Of a DNA stretch of 64,000 bases, positions 13,501 to 23,519 are shown one piece after another. The notes under the pieces were generated by a model that saw only the letters and a list, made by a program, of their open reading frames with translations, was not told the DNA's origin and searched no databases. Each line of letters begins with the position of its first letter. The first letter of the stretch is position 1. Source of the stretch: Owenia fusiformis (lineage: Eukaryota; Annelida; Polychaeta; Sabellida; Oweniidae); contig CAIIXF020000004.1 of NCBI GenBank assembly GCA_903813345.2, forward strand, positions 18,523,513 through 18,587,512, in the 5' to 3' direction. The translations under genes were made by a program, and so were the position numbers.

Positions 13501-16500
13501 AAGAGTAATATATTGGGCACATTTTCAGAAAAATTCAAAATATTCTGTTCAGTGACCTTTCCCAAGCTTTTACTTTTAGCTATTTTCCAGTCACATTTTC
13601 AGAGGGCTGAAAAAGTTATTTCATCATGTTTAGGGTCAGTCTGACCATGTACATTGTGATCCTTGTCCTGTAAATGATATGTGGAACTATTTCAATTGAC
13701 TGGAGGTCAAAACAGAACTCTGTTATCTTTGTACAAAAATGTCTAAAAATGCCACATTTTTGTCACGTCCTGTTTTGTCATTTCCTGTTAAGTACCACTG
13801 CACCTTAACAGTTATTATACTTTGTGAATCTTTACCTAGATTAGTGGATGGTATATCGTGTAGCCCTGTACCTATATTAATATTTAGTATTCCATGTGTA
13901 AACTGTATCAACATTGACAGCGAGTATACCTTGTGCACCTGTGCCTGTATTAACATCTTGTATACCTTGTGAACATGTGCCTACAATAACAACCAGTATA
14001 CTGTGTGTACCTGTTCCCACATTAACAGCTAGTATACCTTGTGCATTTTTATCTTCATCAACAGCAAGTACATCTTGTGTATCTGTACCTTTATTCACAG
14101 CCAATATAACTTTTGCATTAAATTGTTACATTAACAGCTAGTACACCTTGTACATCTGTACCTAAAATTACAGCTAGTAAACCTCGTGCACCTAGTGCAT
14201 TTATTTACCTTATGCATCTGTACATACATTAATAGTTTGTTCACCTTATGCATCATTGCCTACATTAACAGTGAGTATAAACCTTGTGCATCTGTACCTA
14301 AAACAGCTAGTATACCCTGTGCATTTGTATCTACATTATTATCATGAGCACATATTGCAATAACTTACCTTGTGCATCTGTATCTAAATCTACAGCTTGT
14401 ACACTTTGTGTACATGTATCTCCACTTATAGCATGTGCACCTAGTGTATCTATTTGCATTGTACATCTGAATCTTCACTCACAACTGCCATGTACATTTG
14501 GACCCAGACAAACAGCTATGCATCGTTACCTACATTCTCAGCTATTATAACGTACACATCGGTACCCATACTCACAGCTGTTTTATCTTGTACACAGCTT
14601 TTTTACCTTGTACATATGTACCTACATTCACAGCTATTATACCTTATACACGTGTACCAAGTTTAACAGATATCATACCTTGAGCACCTGTACTTGCATT
14701 CACATCTATGAATTATACCTTATGCATCAGTAATGTCTTTACTATTATACCATGTTAATTTGTACTTACATCCACAACTAGTAGCATACTGTACCTTGTG
14801 CATCTCTGTTATTATACTTTGTGCATGTGTACCCAGTTAAACAGCTATCATATGCTTGCAATCTTTAAATTCTAGTTATACCTTGAGTTTGCTATCATAA
14901 CCCACCAGGGCACATCTTTACTATTATACCATGTTCATTTGTACTTACAACTAGTAGCATACTATACCGTGTGCATCTCTGTTATTATACTTTGTGTATC
15001 TATCCCTAAATTCACATATTTTATACCTTGTGCATCTTCACTATTGTACCTTGTTCACCTACATACACAAATTGTGTTCCAGTGCCGTACCTACATCCAC
15101 GTAGTTTATACTTTGTGCATCTTAACTAATATTCACATCGTCTGTACTATTATATCATGTACACCTACATACACAGATTGTGCATCTGTACCTACATCCA
15201 CACCGTTTATACTTTGCGCATCTATACTTACATTCACATCGTCTGTACTATTATACCGTGTACACCTACATACACAGATTGTGCATCTGTACCTACATCC
15301 ATATCGTTTATACTTTGCGCATCTATACTTACATTCACATCGTCTGTACTATTATACCATGTACACCTACATACACAGATTGTGCATCTGTACCTACATC
15401 CATATCGTTTATACTTTGCGCATCTATACTTACATTCACATCGTCTGTACTATTATACCATGTACACCTACATACACAGATTGTGCATCTGTACCTACAT
15501 CCATATCGTTTATACTTTGTGCATCTTAACTAATTACATTCACATCGTCTGTACTATTATACTAAGTACACCTATACCTACACTCAAAGTTATTATACCT
15601 TGTTTATCTGCATCACATACACAACAATTATAACTTATTACCACGAAATTTGATATTTGACCTTCAGAATTCATTACTCACAAGTAGTTTATAGCTCATT
15701 TTACCTAATCTTAATGCATTTGTCATTGTATTTGAACAATATATCTTTACATTAACATCTGAAGATCTATATCCTTCTACTCTTATCCTTCATTTCAAAA
15801 TAGAAGAAAGCTTGGAGGAATTCGAAAGCTTTGCATTACAAAGCTAAATAATTCTTGATGTAACACAAAGAAAGAATGATTGATAAGATAGAAGACTATT
15901 TTGGTTTCAATAAAATAGAAGAATGCTTGGCATTTCTACTGAAGAGGAATGCTAAAGGAATGCTTGGAATTACAAATCAGAAGAATGCTTGGCATTTCTA
16001 CTGAAGAGGAATGCTAAAGGAATGCTTGGAATTACAAATTAGAAGAATGCTTGGCATTTCTACTGAAGAGGAATGCTAAAAGAATGCTTGGAATTACAAA
16101 TCAGAAGAATGCTTGGCATTGCTAGGAATGCTAAAGGAATGCTTGGAATTGCAAATTAGAAGAATGATTGGCATTTCTACTGAAGAGGAATGCTAAAGGA
16201 ATGCTTGGAATTACAAATCAAAAGAATACTTGGCATTTCTACTGAAGAGGAATGCTAAAGGGATGCTTGGAATTGCAAATTAGAAGAATGTTTGGCATTT
16301 CTACTGAAGAGGAATGCTAAAGGAATGCTTGGAATTACAAATTAGAAGAATGCTTGGCATAAGGATAACAAATAATGCTTGGTAAGGGGTTTGAAGGTGT
16401 TATGAAGTTGAATCATCTGAAACCTAGTGAATCAAGATGCCTACTCTCAATCATTAAATTTTGTTTAAAACAATAGGCCTAGAACGTGCTCTAAACGAAT

Positions 16501-16731
16501 ATGTTTGATATCAGTTACCTGTTTGTCATAATCAGAATGATGGTGGTGATGATGGTGCGCTTTGAGATCCTCAGGTGCATACGGAAATGGAACTTTTTTC
16601 TGTTTGCCCCAAACTGGAAGATCCCTCCGCTTGACATAAATTTCATCGATCTCTTCCATATCAGTCCGCCCCTCTCTTGGCTCGGGATTTATATCCACAG
16701 GCTTCCTGGGTTTCGGGTTAAAGAGAAACAT
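3707..16731 (-). CDS. gene A: type II membrane SEA-mucin with seven CBM14 chitin-binding domains (15 exons)
   Basis: Exons, 5' to 3' on the minus strand: 16731-16519, 12086-11931, 11834-11700, 11344-11200, 11006-10860, 10000-9891, 9377-9310, 9080-8960, 8609-8501, 6459-6232, 6108-5920, 5626-5435, 5211-5081, 4815-4740, 4509-3707. All junctions are GT-AG with matching phases; the total of 2823 nt gives 940 residues plus stop. Layout: cytoplasmic tail 1-192 with seven histidines near residues 58-64; membrane segment about 193-216; SEA domain about 267-385 with GSIVV at 327-331; Thr-rich stretch about 382-400; acidic/Lys linker 402-477; CBM14 domains at about 481-530, 545-598, 608-667, 675-726, 738-789, 802-855 and 870-922, each with six cysteines. 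No signal peptide precedes the membrane segment, so type II topology is inferred. CBM14 domains bind chitin. The start ATG at 16731 is the first in frame; an upstream exon is possible. I know no named protein with this exact order. Confidence 0.85.
4740..5211 (-). CDS. gene A exons 13-14: CBM14 domain 3
   Basis: Exon 13 (5211-5081, phase 1 to 0) starts PGSCKGRDDGFYPHQEDC and ends GGDM; exon 14 (4815-4740, phase 0 to 1) continues VFDPRTGNCNLRKKVEPC. Together they give one six-cysteine CBM14 split by a phase-0 intron between the fourth and fifth cysteines. Confidence 0.85.
5435..6108 (-). CDS. gene A exons 11-12: CBM14 domains 1 and 2
   Basis: Exon 11 (6108-5920) encodes DDYFCYDLSDGIYADPSNCS and a six-cysteine CBM14 ending PVC. 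Exon 12 (5626-5435) encodes a second one (ECMKTLDTVIPYKGDC to FAFC). Both are phase 1 in and out, the one-domain-per-exon pattern expected of domain shuffling. Confidence 0.85.
6232..6459 (-). CDS. gene A exon 10: acidic/Lys linker
   Basis: 228 nt between catcatag and TCG/gtaaca, phase 1 at both ends. It encodes a low-complexity linker (EDGDAEEGESEEHED, later EEKEEEKKKKEE) ending DPTPSIG. The intron before it holds the whole 1678-bp transposon at 6593-8270. Confidence 0.8.
6593..8270. mobile_element. DNA transposon with inverted arms of about 465 bp, inside a gene A intron
   Basis: The ends are perfect inverted copies (cacggggtgccatcgaataa and its reverse complement), flanked by ataac on both sides (6588-6592, 8271-8275), a 5-bp target duplication. 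The arms run about 6593-7058 and 7798-8270 and are nearly identical. Each arm has a doubled ggaacgtaaccggag motif near its inner end. The centre shows no transposase-like frame. Superfamily unassigned; the CAC...GTG ends with a 5-bp duplication recall Transib-like elements, but that is only a guess. Confidence 0.85.
8501..8609 (-). CDS. gene A exon 9: SEA end and Thr-rich mucin-like stretch
   Basis: 109 nt between tatag and ACTG/gtaaga, phase 0 to phase 1. The first 14 residues complete the SEA fold; the rest is about twenty residues of almost only Thr and Ser, a likely O-glycosylated stalk. Confidence 0.8.
8960..10000 (-). CDS. gene A exons 6-8: SEA domain
   Basis: Three exons (10000-9891, 9377-9310, 9080-8960) with phases 1-0, 0-2 and 2-0 join into one SEA domain. 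It starts DFTEIVLRVKNWRFNPALAD, passes through the FCKKINTIYTG region, has FSEGSIVVTFGIQF, and ends at the exon 9 start (VSPKEITVLSLFDS). SEA domains with G-S-V/I-V-V are known to self-cleave between G and S while the halves stay associated. Here the motif lies between the membrane segment and the chitin-binding part. Confidence 0.85.
10860..11006 (-). CDS. gene A exon 5: juxtamembrane stalk
   Basis: 147 nt between gttcttacag and GCGT/gtaagt, phase 1 to phase 1. It encodes a Lys-rich helical-looking stretch (VKELQLKKLETALFKAV) and a Pro/Lys segment ending APPTTKAC just before the SEA domain. An upstream ATG at 11100 in the same frame is not needed once exon 4 is joined. Confidence 0.75.
11200..11344 (-). 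CDS. gene A exon 4: transmembrane segment
   Basis: Begins after cttttcag and ends G/gtgagt, phase 0 to phase 1. A Lys/Arg-containing stretch (KRIEWK) precedes a hydrophobic segment of about 22 residues (SVTCVFVLLMCILGF in its core). The positive side faces the N-terminus, which supports an inside N-terminus and outside C-terminus. The frame also stays open upstream to a Met codon at 11396-11398, so an alternative short cytoplasmic start is conceivable. Confidence 0.8.
11700..11834 (-). CDS. gene A exon 3: basic/Pro-rich cytoplasmic segment
   Basis: 45 codons between tttcag and AAA/gtaaga, phase 0 at both ends. It encodes YGKTRPRSKPDGSDMGKAL followed by a Tyr/Pro/Gln-rich stretch and SELDFYLK. 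No domain recognised. Confidence 0.75.
11931..12086 (-). CDS. gene A exon 2: acidic cytoplasmic segment
   Basis: 52 codons between attacag and AAA/gtaaat, phase 0 at both ends; the other two frames hit stops. The product is very acidic, with runs of glutamate and aspartate after EEPKKQD. Confidence 0.75.
13075..13804. mobile_element. foldback element with TTAA target duplication, inside the minisatellite
   Basis: Arms of about 300 bp face each other (left starts gatgcagtggtacttaacag; right is its inverted copy ending ctgcacc) with about 110 bp between. TTAA flanks both ends (13071-13074, 13805-13808), as for piggyBac or Kolobok families. Joining the flanks at one TTAA gives tgtacccacattaacagtta, a normal unit of the surrounding minisatellite. 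There is no transposase frame. Confidence 0.85.
15060..15600. repeat. 101-bp tandem repeat (about 5 copies)
   Basis: The phrase acacctacatacacagattg begins at 15161, 15262, 15363 and 15464, a period of 101 bp; a divergent copy follows at about 15568. Each unit is about three of the roughly 34-36-bp subunits. Since 101 is not a multiple of 3, the same peptide pattern appears in all three plus frames, which explains the overlapping open frames. Confidence 0.85.
15921..16375. repeat. 62-bp tandem repeat (about 7 copies)
   Basis: Units begin gaatgcttggcatttctact at 15921 and 15983 and repeat to about 16375. Within each unit aatgct(t/a) recurs three times. One copy near 16105 lacks the middle of the unit. 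In gene A intron 1, directly before exon 1. Confidence 0.8.
16519..16731 (-). CDS. gene A exon 1: cytoplasmic N-terminus with His7
   Basis: 71 codons from ATG (16729-16731) to the donor CAG/gtaact, phase 0. The product is Pro/Lys/Glu/Asp-rich and ends in a run of seven histidines encoded by mixed CAT and CAC, then SDYDKQ. It is separated from exon 2 by a 4.4-kb intron full of minisatellites and a transposon. Because of that distance, this is the exon I am least sure belongs to gene A, although phase and composition fit. Confidence 0.65.
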
Positions 16732-17450
16732 GTTTGAATGAATTTACTTAAAATTCGTATTACGCTCAAATGTACTTTTACTTTTATATCCACTTTTGAT
16801 TCCTCAAAGCCAAAACATCATCCTTTGGTGTTCCGTGTATTTTTAACCAGAACTAAATTAGTTCCATCTAAATCCAAGTATATCAAACTATATGTGAATA
16901 TCTATAAATTCTCAATGTCTGATTGTATATTTTTATTCTCATGGCATGTAATGTATCATTTTAGTAGGTCTGCAGTTGCATTGTTAGGTGAATGTTTGAC
17001 TCCATTGTAATCACAACAACAATATTGCTCCTGGTATCACGATGATTGACAGCAATGGCCACCCTTACAAGACAATCATAACTCCAAACACAGATAGACG
17101 CGTGTGGTATTTATCTCCAAAACGAGGAAATCCACCTGTTTATGTGTTACTTTTTGGTGGTGTCCAGGGTTGAACAACAAAGATAAAAGGCAATCATTTT
17201 GAGAATACATTAGGTTTCCTATGCTTGTATTGAAGGGAATCTTAAGTTGTCGCAATAATGATGATAAGTTGGTCAGACAGTAATAAGTACAACGCCGTAT
17301 TGATGAGCAATACACAACTGCGTCACATTTTAAAACACATTCACTTTAGAATTTTTCCTCTCGCCATCTTTTTTTATTTTCAAAAAAGAAAGGAAAAATG
17401 AGGTGAACACAAAATGTTCCAAACCAAATCAGTTGATGTCCTAATATGTA

Positions 17451-17730
17451 CACTCCCCTCCATAAGTTTGGCAACCTTAGCTCCCCCATTGAACTACGTG
17501 TTAAAGCCTCTTTACGTTTGAATTTTTATTTACTTAACGTGTAATGTAATAACTTATAATATCAATGGAAACATAACTTGACTTTATTTCCAATACCTCC
17601 AAATTTTTCCTCAATTACAATAGGTCGGCAATTGTTGATAAATTTGTTGAATTTTGGAAAATCGGTATTCTGATACTCATAGCATAGTTCAATGGGGGAG
17701 CAAAGGTTGCCAAACTTATGGAGGGGAATG
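17451..17730. mobile_element. 280-bp MITE, Tc1/mariner-like (TA duplication)
   Basis: Ends cactcccctccataagtttg and its inverted copy, flanked by TA (17449-17450, 17731-17732). The inner part of each arm matches gcaacctttgctcccccatt. A truncated copy of the same family lies at 49890-50058, so this is a dispersed family. Confidence 0.8.
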
Positions 17731-18062
17731 TATCTTTAATCAAACAAAAACTGCCCGAAAATAAACGTTTAATCATATTAAATAAGGGGATGATAGGAAA
17801 GATTGAACAACATAGCAGCTGGTTTTTTCATTTCCCAGTTTTCTTTAAATAAAACCACATATTACTGCAGGTATACCGCTTACAACAATTCATTGCTATG
17901 TGATTAAAGTATGTGCGAGCCAGTCAAAAAGATATTAGAATAAGACAGGCCAACAATTGAGTCATCATTGGTCCTTGAAAGTAACAGCTCATTTTTAAAT
18001 GAATATCGAATAAATGTTAAACCGATTTTAAAACAGGAAGGTTAATAATTATAAGAATTCAT

Positions 18063-18196
18063 TTGCCAAACCTTTTGAGGGGAGTACTTCTAAAGACGTA
18101 CGTAGCAAAATTCTACATACTAGCAGGTAAATGATTTGCCATACTAAAGTAACATATTATATTTACATACTTACAATCCCCTCAAAAGGTTTGGCA
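18063..18196. repeat. inverted pair of related MITE ends
   Basis: gccaaaccttttgaggggag (from 18065) faces ctcccctc-like sequence, tcccctcaaaaggtttggca (from about 18178). The orientation is opposite to a single element: the ggggag ends point inward, so these look like the neighbouring ends of two separate elements of a family related to the one at 17451. Confidence 0.5.
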
Positions 18197-18708
18197 ATCC
18201 AGTAGATTTCCATGCTCCTTGATCTGCCTGTTTTTATCTGCAAACATATAAAACGTTAATTCTTTTGGGGATTGGTTATACAAACAGAATTTGATTTCTT
18301 AATTTTGTGTTAAAGGCCCCGTGCAAAGTATAAAAATATGTTTTTATCATTCATTTACTTTTGTTCAATGTTCATGACACCGTAATGTTACCTCAGGTCT
18401 TAGGGTGCAAAATGATCTTTATGTCAATCCTTTTTAAATATGCTAAACTTGATTGTCTAACCAGGTTTAAAAGAAGAATATATTACTGTATGTATTAAAT
18501 ATTACGGTACCAAATTGCAGTTTTCTCTGAACCACTCTCATGCATGGGTGAGTTTGATCATCCCCTATTAAAATATATACGTGACCTCTAAAATTTAGTT
18601 TAAAATAAATTCGCGATTTTCGAACAAAAAGTGCTTCCAAAGCCACTTTTAAAATTCTAAAAAAGTTTCACGGATCACATATAATATGTAATATTATATA
18701 TATTATTT

Positions 18709-18821
18709 TGTGTTACTCCCTAGATCTGCTTGTTGTGAAGTAAACATAACAATTCGTGTTGCGTGTAAATATTATTATTTTCCATTTATTTAACTTCACA
18801 AGTTTGGTATTAATAGAACTG
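18709..18821. repeat. direct repeat, copy 1
   Basis: About 113 bp starting tgtgttactccctagatctg; a copy with only about four differences is at 19188-19300, some 479 bp away in the same orientation. No LTR hallmarks or coding between them. Confidence 0.75.
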
Positions 18822-19187
18822 TTGGGAGGTAGTGGGGAATGGGCGGCAATTTTTTAAATGTCCACAAGTATATCAATATATTAAGTGTCCATAAGGATAT
18901 AAATATATTAAATGTCCATAAGTGTATAAATATATATTAATTGTTCATAAATGATATGCAATATTATTATGATACAATTGCATGTACAGTGATTTACTTT
19001 AATTATATTATCAGAACGTTCTATTGTGAGCTACTAGTGCTATTGCAAGCAGCCTGTAAGTTGAACTAAGATATAAACTTGTTTCACTGAGGTTAACCCT
19101 AAACTGATGTGTCAGTCAAACATTAACATAATGCACAGATACAATCGTTCGACCCACAAAGCACCTTATTTGGCATAAGGGAAAATT

Positions 19188-19300
19188 TGTGTTACTCCCT
19201 AGATCTGCTTGTTGTGAAGTAAACATAACAATTCGTGTTGCGTGTAAATATTATTATTTTCCATTTATCTAACTTCACAAGTTGGGTATTAATATAACTG
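19188..19300. repeat. direct repeat, copy 2
   Basis: Second copy of the 18709-18821 sequence. Near-identity implies a recent duplication or two insertions of the same short element. Confidence 0.75.
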
Positions 19301-22300
19301 ACCATTCTAGGCAATATGATTATATTGTCTAGCGCCCAGCCAGAATATACATATATAATATAAGCAATGGTTCGCCTTTGATATAATAATACTCCTGACA
19401 AAACTTACCTGACCTTCGTCCTGTTAATGTCCGCTATCAAACAGTCCTTTTTATTAGCCGTTGTTAGGACCGCATTTTACAATGATGTGATATGTTTGTA
19501 TAAATCAGAAGCCATACAGTGTAATAGGTAAATAATAAATATGTGTTTTGTAAACGTGAGCAATGTTACTTATGGTTGATGTAATAAAAAGGAAACTGTC
19601 TTAATAACTATCAAAATACAAATTAACGTCAGCGCCTTGCGAGATATGTTGAGGGCCCTTGAGCAAAATGGTTCCAGTTTTATTCAGGTTATATCCAATT
19701 CTCCCATATCAAACCAAGCATACATGTTGTCCCGTGCATATATTATAAATTTAATGAAACATTTGCTCATATTATTGTACCGCGTGACACAAAAATGACA
19801 CACACCCACATAGCTTTCGTGGCTTTTTTGTCTAAAGAAATTCTGACTTGTTTTTTCGCACATTAAAACTGCACTCTATTTTTCAACCCCACAAGAGGTT
19901 GAAGAAGACTAGCTCACTTAGATGCACATTTGTGAGCATTACAAAATGTGTCGTCTATTCCTTTGCTGGCACAACTGGATCTAACACAAAAATGACACCC
20001 ACCTTTTAAATTTTAGAAATAAGATATAATGATTTTATCAATGACAACTACATTAATTTGTGTTTAATAGAATGGACTTAATTTCCTTGAAAGTACAAGC
20101 TAAAATCATAAGTATTTACAAAGTTATGATACAAAACTGATTGGCATTCTTTGTGTAGAATTCATGAGTGTCTGCAAAGGAATGGACGACATTTAGAGAA
20201 AATGTTGTAACACTCATAAAAATATGGGAATATAGTTCTAAATATGGATACCTGTGCCGCACTGGTTTTGAAAAGTTTTCCAAGTGTACATTTTTAAAAA
20301 ACAATAGAAAAATAATGCACCCCTCTTTGTTATAGCTGGTTATTCTTAAAAATAAAACCCAGTTCATTCTAGGCGAAATGTTACCACTTTCAATTACAGT
20401 CTATGTCGACCGAATACGACATCTATTTATCCAAAAGTGATTTGAAAACACCTTAAATAAAGGCTTGGTATCGGTATCGGTATGGAGAAATGAATTCAAC
20501 GATGTTTTTCTCTTAAACCAATCATTGAAAACATTCTGTAAAAAAACACGGTATATTATGTAATGTTGACAACAATTCAATGCGAAAATTATTTAGAAAT
20601 ATTTTATATAACTGTTTTGCTAACATTTTTGTTTTTTAAGTGCAATTGTTTTTGCTCCTTTCTACCAATTCTTGAGAATGAAATAAAATGTCTTTCCGAA
20701 CCTTGTTGGAACATAATACCATATACAACAAGTTTTTAGACCTTTCAATATTATAGCTATACAAAGGATTTTTTGGGTGATTTTAAAAAAATATTCAAAA
20801 AATTAAAACAAAATCCCCCAAAATAGATAAAAATCAAGATAAACCTTTTATTTTTTACTAAACAAGTGTTTGATGTGTTTTCTAAAACACTATAGATGAA
20901 AGTATATATTTTTTTCAATTTATATTGTTACCTTTCAAAAGATGACCATTAAATTGACGATGTGTTAAATTTTTAGATTTTTCTTATGACTGGCTTAAGA
21001 GAAACGTGTGTTCAAAAAGTTCTCCATATCGATACCACTCCTTTCATCTCTTTTTTCATCTCTTCATTATTTTTACAATAAAATAAGCTTCGTAAAGTAT
21101 TCAATTGGCTGTATGTTTCCATGATTCTTCTTTCTGAATACGCAAATTGCCTTCTATATATATTCTCATATATGCAAGCCTTAATTTTGACAGGTTTTTT
21201 ATACTTAATTTTATGAAGTATTAGAAATGCTGCGTACACTTGGGATTGGCTTATGTTGTCCTATGTTGTTCGACTTGGAACTATTTTTGATTGAACTTCT
21301 CGAAAAGATTATAACTTATAGTATTAATGACTTATTATTCTGCTTTGTCTATTTGTGGTTTATTTTCCTATTTTATAATCCACCTAACTTTGCATTTAGC
21401 ATTAACATCTTATTTTGAACAATATATCATTTTTAAAGAATACAAGAAATAGTTAATTGTTTCTTCCCCAGACACATCATTTGAGTAATTCGCCAGATAT
21501 TGGTGATTATCTTAGATTAACAGGCTCCAAGCAGCGTAGTAATGTGCATATTAACTGCTGAGACTGGAGGCTATAACATAATGACAATAATTAAGTTAAT
21601 AGTTTCTTTAAAATATAGTTCTTAACATTCAAATTGTAATTACCCTGAATTCGAACTGATTATTAGTTATTTACCAATGTTATATGCTCTGTGTATTTGT
21701 GACTCTCATGACAACACGTGATATTGCATTGGAATTAAGAAGCAGATTCTAAAATAGGCCCAGAATTCGAACTGATGTTGGTCCAAGCTCGGGAAAACTT
21801 TCGACGAATTTCAGTCAAAGATTTTCTCTGTTATTTTCTTTGTGTCGTTATTTTTCAACGTTAGGAGGTTATTTTAATAGATTGCATATTCTATGAGTTA
21901 CAATCGCAACATAGTAAACTTTGAACTGCGCCGTTTATGTATTCAGTCAATCATCTTGCTATATATTTAAATAGTTTACGTATTATCTCAATCATCTTAA
22001 TGTATATATTCGCTTACACGCTTGAACTCCATACCTTGATAATCCAAGGTGGCGGTACATTTTAGGTGCAAACGCTTTAAACAGACTTAGATTGTTTGTG
22101 GTGTTTGGATAACAAATATGTTGCCATTTCTAATTTGGTGCTTCTCTGAAATGATTTTTATAAAACTATCATAGCTGACTTTGAATTACGAGAATCTGTG
22201 AAAAACAAAAGATTTAGATCTAAATATGAATATATTTTACCATTTAATTATCATTGCACTCACTGTGGTACTTTGATTGCTTATCTTTAGGTTTGATAGA

Positions 22301-23138
22301 CTTACATTTTCAATGCATCGCACTGTAAAATCATGTTTGCAGCCTTGACGTATTGTTTCTCTTAAACTGAAAGACTGCTAACATATTTTTGCACAATTAC
22401 ATTAAATGAGTCGGATCGCAATAGTTGACATTTAATCCCCATGTGGGATATAAACATGAATAACAAATGATGACTGATTTATAATATGAATAATCATGTA
22501 TGTATTTATTCATTTCTTTTCTACAATATAATGTATCCATTTACCATTACAATTACGGTAGAAGTATACTGAACTAATCTCGAGACTATTTATTATCCAA
22601 TATGCCATTGGGGTGAAACAAGTCGTTTTGTCTCAAAAGTAGTGTATCCCCCTATTGTACAATTATACATGCGATCTTGTTTTTCATGGCATTAAATGAT
22701 GAATGGCATCGTCTGTATTCAGTAGATCTAGCTCGTATACAACCATTTACATGCAAAGACTATGAGCTCTTGTGTTTTATATACAAATTGCATGTAGGTA
22801 TACGTGCATTATTGGTCATAAATGTCATTCTTTGAAAAATAGTTTCACTTTCCACCTGGACAGCCAGTGTTACGTCATCTATCATCTTGTATGTGTGTTT
22901 ATTCTTTATATGTGATATGATATGATGATATGCCAGACCATCGTAATATTTATTTACAGTATTGTAGCATTGTTTTCTAGCATCTGCTTATGTTCCAAAC
23001 ATCTTCCACAATTCGTGCCATCGATCTTGCCCAAATGCTAATCTTTCAAGCCATCCTGATCGTTTTTTCCGCTCTGGAAGTTGTAATTTACATGAAATAA
23101 CTTCGAGGATGAAGCCAACACCGAAGGATAGCATAGGA

Positions 23139-23252
23139 ATATCCTATGGTTTTGAAAAAATATCATTTATATCCATGAGTGGATATTGATATATTCATGA
23201 GTGAGCGCATGAGTGGATATAATTGATATTTTGAAAACCATAAGATTGTTTA
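23139..23252. repeat. palindromic dispersed repeat with gagtgagcgc core
   Basis: tatggttttgaaaaaatatc followed by atttatatccatgag is mirrored on the right by catgagtggatataattgat, attttgaaaaccata. The centre has gagtgagcgc. The same design occurs at 56310-56470. Confidence 0.55.
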
Positions 23253-23519
23253 TCCCATGGGATATATCATAAGCGAAAAAAAGAAATATCTTGACTTTTT
23301 GAAAAAATGTTTTTTGAAAACGAATTTTTTTGAAGAAATATTTAAAAAGTATTTTTTGAAAAAATCGAAACCCTCGAATATCACTTTTAAAACCGTCGAA
23401 TATCACTTTTAAACGAAAATATATCTTGATCCACAAATCAACTAAATTTGAACTAAAACCTCAACTGATATTTTTGAGTTATCAAATGATTACATTTTGA
23501 CAAAAAATTGCAGCCATTT

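Larger units (their letters stand above)
12985..15640. repeat. minisatellite, about 36-bp degenerate unit, in gene A intron 1
   Basis: The unit is close to acattaacagctagtatacc followed by ttgtgcatctgtacct. It starts about 12985, is interrupted by the transposon at 13075-13804, resumes at 13805 and runs to about 15640, with growing regularity toward the right. The open frames inside it are by-products. Confidence 0.75.

Noticed and set aside
14939-15633. Thr/Tyr/His-rich open frames as a secreted repeat protein
   Set aside because: The same pattern appears in three plus frames because the unit is 101 bp; it lies in an intron minisatellite.
18709-19300. LTR retrotransposon with 113-bp LTRs
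   Set aside because: No primer-binding site, polypurine tract, TG...CA ends or coding between the repeats.
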